DNA from: Campanula takesimana
Lineage: Eukaryota; Streptophyta; Magnoliopsida; Asterales; Campanulaceae
Assembly: GCA_026119855.1 (NCBI GenBank)
Contig: JAOWBW010000192.1
Location: forward strand, 496,001-560,000
Length of the DNA: 64,000 nucleotides
Direction of reading: 5' to 3'
In this document: piece after piece, positions 58,501 to 64,000 of the stretch
Position numbering within the stretch: the stretch's first letter is position 1
Layout of the letters: the number at the start of each line of letters is the position of its first letter
Position numbers and translations under genes: made by a program
Notes under the pieces: generated by a model
What the model was told of the DNA's origin: nothing
Databases searched by the model: none
The model's input: the letters and a program-made list of their open reading frames with translations, nothing else

Positions 58501-59491
58501 TCAGACATTACTTTTTGTTGCAAAGCAAAAACTGATTGGTGTGTGATACTTAAATAAAAACTATCTTGACATAGTCTCCATTAACTCTGAAGTTATATCT
58601 GGGTATTTGTAATCAATTTGAACTATCTTGGCAGATATTGGATGGATATTTGGATATAATGAGAAGAAAATACGAGAAAGATCCACCCAAAACTGGTTCA
58701 CAGAATTCATCTGTTGGAATAATCACTGCGTGTGCATCTGTAAGTAATGTTGTGTTTTATTAACTGGCCTGTTACTCATGTCTCAGACCATGCTTGTTCC
58801 TCATGTCTCAGACCCATAATGAGTATGTAAGTTTGGGTTGGTTTGTTTATTTTGAGATAATTATTCTAATAATTTTTTTTAACTTTTTTTTTTGTAGTCA
58901 TACCTTAAATGGAAGAAAAAGAATCTTGTGGATATTTTAGTGGATAAAGTGTTTAAAGAACATTTGGCTGACTTCCAAAAGGTTCATTTTGATGCCTATT
59001 CACACAACATCAGGCAATCGTACTCATGAGCACTGGACTCTCCTTGTTCTCGATGCAGAGACAGGAGAATTTCTTTACTACAATTCCCTGAGGGAAAGAA
59101 AAGGGAAGGATAAGTATGCACCAGATGCAAGACTCGTGGTAAGTACATAACAAATATAATTGATCTATTTTTTTTATTCAAACACACATTTAATTATTGA
59201 CAAAATTTGTATTATTTCAGTTCAATCATGTCAGGCGCATGATGAAGTCAGCTAAGCCAAAAGACTTGCCAAATTGGGAGCTAATCCCGGAAGTATTCAC
59301 AGAAGTAAAAACAGCACCACAACAAAGATGTGGCAGTTTAGATTGTGGAATATTTTTTTGATGGAAGTTGTAGATGTATATGAAAGAAATGAAGTCAGCA
59401 CAAGTTACGAAAATGATGCTCCTCACCTGTTTAGAGCTAAAATGTTTCATGATTTTCTGGCTGATAAGGATAATGTAACACCAATTATGTA
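55591..59491 (+). pseudogene. Ulp1-like (C48) cysteine protease gene of the MULE
   Basis: Exons read by splice sites and frame: 55591-56457, 56550-56681, 56939-58208, 58294-58378, 58635-58739, about 58899-59139 and 59221-59491. The N-terminal part is lysine-rich, followed by a domain typical of Ulp1-bearing transposons (ANDVAIIFGI; NYNWAQAIRDYL without its first residue). Exon 56939-58208 encodes an acidic region and long coiled coil. The C-terminal protease keeps catalytic His (HWTLLVLD, 59031), Asn in YYNSL, Gln and Cys in QRCGSLDCGIF (Cys 59344-59346). Disruptions: TAA 56320-56322, frame changes near 58030 and 58980, and a T-tract slip at about 59357. Ulp1 enzymes cleave SUMO-type conjugates; its role in MULEs is unknown. 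Confidence 0.8.
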
Positions 59492-60603
59492 ATTGAATTG
59501 TGTATGTTTTCTAGTGTCAGGGAAGGAAATGTAACTTTTTTAAGCTCAAGTCCGGAATAGCATATTTTAGAAGAAACAATTAAACCTTGATACTAATTGT
59601 TGTTTGTTCAATGTTAAAATTCTGTTAGTTATTTCATTGTCATACTATTTTATAACTTCATATTAATAACTTGGTTCTGATGTATTTTTGGTTACTAAGG
59701 GACAAAATACATGTCTGATGCATGTGTCACATTTTAGTGGAGGTATGAGATACATGTCTCAAAGAAAATAAATCATATACCCCTAAAATTTTAAATCCCT
59801 AAGACCTAAACCCCTAAAACCTAAACCCCTAAACAATAAACCCCTAAACCCTTTAAACCCTAATTCCTAAACTTTAAACTATAAACCTTGAACTGTAAAC
59901 CCTAAACAACAAGCAGTATAAAGCGTTAGCTTTCCCATGCAATGGTCATGAGTTAGAATACTATTTGGAAGATTTGTGTTAGCTTATTTACACATGCATG
60001 CAACTATTGTGCGGGGATTAGTGTGGCAGTCTCAGTTGGGATTGGTGCGTATGGGAACTATGTTGTTGTTTGTTGAGAATTGTGGAAAGCAACTTGTAAG
60101 ATGGTCATTGTGGAATGAGACCAAAGATCTAGAACAAACAATCCGAGCTTCGTGCTACTAGTTCAAGTGGTGGAGTGGTGGAGTATTTCACTTTAGATGG
60201 CCCCATTTGATATCGTCGTACCCAAGAATCAACAAACTTAACTTCCCCAAAACCATAAACCCTATACCATGAACCTTAAACCCTAAATTTTAAATGGTAA
60301 ATCCTATATCGTAAACTGTGTATTTTAAACCTTAAAAACTCAAAACTCTTAAGTTGTAATCAATAAAAGTCATAAACCATAAACCCTATACCATGAACCT
60401 TGTAAATCCTAAACTGTGAACCCTAAACCTTAAACCCTAAAAATTGAACATCTCAACCCCTAAACCCTAAACCTTAATCTCTTACACCTTAAACCTTTAA
60501 ACCTAATCTCCATTAACCATGAGAACTAAAAACCCTTAAACCCTAATTACTAAAATCATTTCAAAGACATGTGTCTCAAAAAAAACAAAAGTGTGATACA
60601 CAT
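59492..60603. other. MULE spacer with degenerate telomere-like repeats
   Basis: CCCTAAA-type text in many variants at 59775-59910 and 60235-60550 (AACCCTAAACC, ACCCCTAAA). A unique segment (59915-60180) between them holds short open frames without recognisable domains. TCTCAGA/TCTGA-ACATG motifs occur near 59710-59765 and 60560. Confidence 0.7.
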
Positions 60604-61090
60604 ACACGGCTGTGTCACATGTATCGTACATAAATATATTTCTATTAAAAAGCCCATGTTAACCGAGCATTGAAAGTGTGAGAGTCATGACTCTGACTTG
60701 AATTGTAGGGATGTGTCACATGTATCGTACATAAATATATTTCGATTAAAAGCCCATGTTAACCGAGCATTGAAAGTATGAGAGTCATGACTCTTACTTG
60801 AATTTTTGGGCTATGTCACATGTATCGTCCATAAATATATTTCTATTAAAAAGCCCATGTTAACCGAGCATTGAATGTATGAGAGTCATGACTCTTACTT
60901 GAATTGTAGGGCTGTGTCACATGTATCGTACATAAATATATTTCTATTAAAAAGCCCATGTTAACCGAGCATTGAAAGTGTGAGAGTCATGACTCTGACT
61001 TGAATTGTAGGGTTGTGTCATATGTATTGTACATAAATATATTTATATTAAAATTCCATGTTAACCGAGCATTGGAAGTGTGAGAGTCAT
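60604..61090. repeat. 101-bp tandem array, about 5 units, right of Ulp1
   Basis: Same unit and orientation as 53755-55480, with the AGAGTCATGACTCT palindrome. It is framed by two copies of ACAAAAGTGTGATACACATA (about 60587 and 61133). Confidence 0.93.
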
Positions 61091-61705
61091 TGATCAAAAG
61101 GCGATTTCCAAGACATGTGTCTCAGAAAAAACAAAAGTGTGATACACATACACGTCTCAAACACAATATTTTTGTTAAAAACCTTAAACCCCTAAATCTA
61201 AAACCCCTAAACTAGGGTCTCTGAACCTCTAAACCCTAAACCATTAAATCCCTAGACCTAAAACCCTAAAAACTATGTGTGAGACATGTGCCTCAAATCA
61301 AGCAAAGTGTCTGAGACATGTGCCTCAAAACAAAACATAAATGTTTGAGACTTGTGCCTCAGAATAACAAAGAGTCTGAGACATGTCTTTTTTATTTAAA
61401 AATACATTAACATATCATTAAACATATGATTCATGTCTGATACATGACTATCGGACATTTAGTTTGTGAATAAAGATATATATATTTTTTTTTTTTATCA
61501 AGAATGAGTATTAAAAAGAGTGAAAAATCATAAACAACAAAAATCAAAAAACATTTACTTATAAAACCAACTACATCTATATCCAACACATATAGAATAA
61601 ATTCCAATAATGTTTATGTAATAGCAGAAGTTCAACTTCACAATAAAAATCACTCGTCTTAAAAAGCTAAAAAATGTTTTTTCATACTTAATCAAATAAA
61701 AACTA
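61091..61705. other. MULE spacer between repeat array and transposase
   Basis: Begins with a fragment identical over about 19 bases to the Ulp1 exon at 56135. It then holds telomere-like AACCCCTAAA text (61170-61275) and a cluster of TCTGAGACATG/TGAGACATGTGCCTC repeats (61275-61460). AT-rich to the transposase stop. Confidence 0.6.
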
Positions 61706-64000
61706 TTACAGTGTTTCTTGACATGTTTTTTTGTTATGAGTTCCTACTCGTCCACACTTCATCTTTCTTGTCACATATTCGCCTGTTGATGGGATACGCT
61801 TTTTCTTTGGCCTGCCAGGTGCACGTTTTGTAATTGGAGGGAGTATAAAGGTTCCTTCATCTTCAATATTTGGTGGCTCGCCAAATGTAATCACTGAAGG
61901 AATTGGCAAAGAATAAGACTTCTGGTAGTAGTCAGTATGAAAATATGGCTGCACAAAATCCAAGGGATTATCTTTTGTCTTGAACAAAACTGCAGCAACA
62001 TGTAAACATGGAAAACCCTCAAACTGCCATTTCCCGCATGAGCAAGTACACTACAAAACGTTGACAGACATAGATGGAATGGAGTGGACTTCAAAAATAT
62101 GATCAGATGATGAAGATATATGCAATGTTCTAGAATTGTCAAAATTTTCCTTGTACCTCTTCTCCATTATAGGACACAACACTGATGTCCAACTCAATGA
62201 TTCATGCCTGCTCTTGGACATTTGATTCATTAACTTCAGCCTAATATTGTCGATCAATTCTGTAATTGGAAGGCCACGAGCATCTTTAATTTGCGCATTA
62301 AAAGATTCTGCTGCGTTAGATGTCATCTCTCTATATCTCTGACCTTTGAAGTACACATTAGCATAGTTGGCAGTAGGAAGGTTATCTAAAAACTCTTGGA
62401 CCTTGTTACTCCCTTCTTCCAAAATTTAAGCATAATAATACTGAAATAGTTCCTCTGTTGGAGCTGCAGCACATTGTCCAAAGTTGAATAATATATTTTT
62501 CTTTGTTTCCTTGCCATAACCACTCATTTTCACTTTAAGGTTATTCTTCATATGGACCATACAAAAAGAGTGGTATGAAAAGGGCATTTTATCCTTCACC
62601 GCAGAAATGATGCCCGGGTGATGATCAGAGACAAAACTTATTTGTCTTCCAGCAATAGTAGGCCGAAGTTTTTCAATAAACCAAGTCCAGTTGTCTATAT
62701 TCTCAGATCCAACAATGGCAAAAGCAATAGAAAAAAGACCTAAGAAGAATGAACAAGGAAACTATGTTAGTTCATGCAATAAATAAAGAATAATATGCAA
62801 CAAATATGTATTGTACCATGCCTATGTGATAACAATGCTCTGAGATATGAATCTCAAAACAATTAAATTTGATAAAAATAAAACACTTAAAAAATGAAGA
62901 ACTTTCTTTAAAATATAAAAGCATACCATTGTTTCCATCTTTTGCAGTTGCCGATAACAGAATACCTTTGTACTTCCCATGTAAGAATGTCCCATCAAGA
63001 AAAATCAATGGACGACAAAACTCAAATCCCTTTGCACATGCCCCAAAGGAAACATAACACCTGTTGAAATGGCCATCTTCTGTATCATAATCTAGAACCA
63101 CTATACTGCTTGAATCTAAAGATTTCAATTTTTCAAAATATCGTCGAAGATGATTGAACGACAAAGTTGAATCCCCAAATATAGTTTCCTTTGCTTTCTC
63201 CACACCTCTCCAAGCAACATTGTATTGATATCCAAACCATAATATCTCTTAATCATGGAAACAATTTCAGTTGGACTAATTGATGAGTTACCACGAACAA
63301 TATCTATTATAATCATTGAATAAGATCTGAAGAAATTCTTTTACCCATAGAACCTCTACAAACATCAGCACATGTGTGCTCTCCAGTGAACTTCATTATA
63401 TATGCGTAGCCATTGGATTTTTCAATCGACACATGTATCTTCCATGGACATCCTTTAGTCTCTTTATGCCTACATTGGGCAGTGACACGTTGTTTATCAT
63501 TTTTGACATAGTCAAAATCAAATCCAATTTGAGTGGCAAATTTACACAAGGCAATGCAAAACTCATTAACCCCCCCCCCTTCAAAAAACTGCCCAACGCC
63601 TTGGATTTCATTAACCCACTTTGCACTCAACAATTCCTTTTTTGGATGACGAAAAAATGTAACAATCTCATCATGTCTAGTGACAATAGTATTGTCAACA
63701 TCAGGTTGTACACTAGGACCACAAACAGTAGATGTGGAAGATTCGCCAACATATGATTCATTCATTTCAATCTCAATACAATATATCCCAGTACGTCGAA
63801 CCATAATAGACATGTTCAAGAAGTCATCATTATTCTCCAAAACACACCGTAGATTTCCAACTAGACAATAAGAAAATGATATGTTATCTTTACTTGGTAA
63901 ATGCCACCTACTACATGCATACTCAACAAATGACTGAAACCCAACAAATTGACTTAGCCTCCCAACTGCAGTTTGATCCCCAAACTTCAACAAAAACATA
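61706..64000 (-). pseudogene. MuDR-type MULE transposase, broken, 5' end outside
   Basis: Read leftward from beyond 64000. There is an N-terminal region, then a MuDR-type DNA-binding zinc motif (QCRHKETKGCPWKIHVS...GEHTC, about 63520-63360). The MULE catalytic domain has D in LDGTFLHGKYKG (62994-62996), D in SDHHPG (62624-62626) and E in NAAESFN (62306-62308). A SWIM-type finger (CTCSCGKW...PCLHV) and a C-terminal knuckle (CGRVGTHNKKTC) follow. A 187-bp intron (62926-62740) has canonical borders and restores the Gly codon. Breaks: frame changes near 63320 and 63230, TAA at 62428-62426, TAG at 62053-62051. It would cut and join element ends; this copy cannot. Confidence 0.85.

Larger units (their letters stand above)
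51360..64000. mobile_element. Mutator-like element (MULE) carrying Ulp1-like protease and transposase, decayed
   Basis: A plus-strand Ulp1-like gene (exons from 51785 or 55591 to 59491) and a minus-strand MuDR-type transposase (61706 to beyond 64000) converge, separated by repeats. MULEs with a Ulp1-like cysteine protease are known in plants (the Kaonashi type). Both genes are broken. The left end is not defined (a leader-like stretch starts near 51360) and the right end is outside the window, so ends and target duplication could not be checked. The element has itself received a solo LTR. Confidence 0.75.

Overview
The window is plant nuclear DNA, almost certainly from an angiosperm and most likely a eudicot. 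The evidence is spliceosomal introns, a two-exon 3-ketoacyl-CoA synthase gene, and plant-type transposons (Tat/Ogre-like gypsy, SIRE/Maximus-like copia, TRIMs, CACTA, Stowaway, hAT and a MULE with a Ulp1-like protease). Recurring gagacgg-type MITE ends hint at Caryophyllales, but that is only a guess. One intact cellular gene is visible; nearly everything else is nested mobile DNA.

Layout. (1) 1-13000: one very large minus-strand Tat/Ogre-like Ty3/gypsy relative. Its 5' LTR (11911-13000) and a tRNA-Arg-type primer site are followed by a short gag remnant and six unrelated tandem-repeat arrays; its 3' end lies left of the window. It sits inside the integrase of copia A. (2) 13001-22332: copia A, plus strand, with the integrase end, reverse transcriptase/RNase H, a 4.3-kb extra ORF with its own promoter-like leader and intron, and a 3' LTR. 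(3) 22333-26757: the 3' part of copia B, which copia A interrupts. (4) 26758-36557: degenerate DNA with two TRIM elements (29580-31304, TSD CATCC; 32901-33501) and several local duplications. (5) 36558-39133: a non-autonomous CACTA element (TSD AAG). (6) 39370-42404: a fold-back element and several Stowaway-like MITEs. (7) 42405-46590: an internally deleted minus-strand copia element (TSD AGATG) inside another MITE. (8) 46940-50372: the KCS gene, minus strand, with a hAT-type MITE in its intron. (9) about 51300-64000: a decayed MULE carrying a plus-strand Ulp1-like protease gene and a convergent minus-strand transposase. Its first exon is split by a solo LTR (51979-53650, TSD AAATC), and 101-bp tandem repeats bracket the protease gene.

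How it fits together: the left 27 kb is a three-deep nest (gypsy in copia A in copia B). Only the KCS gene has an unbroken reading frame and canonical splicing, so it is the likely functional gene, acting in very-long-chain fatty-acid elongation. The most unusual material is in the gypsy relative. All six of its unrelated minisatellites are built on units with a short inverted repeat, and two further dispersed motifs look like folded nucleic acid with compensatory base changes between copies.

Limits: everything was read by eye, without alignments or database searches. Family names rest on motifs, termini and target-site duplications. Identity levels and copy numbers are approximate.
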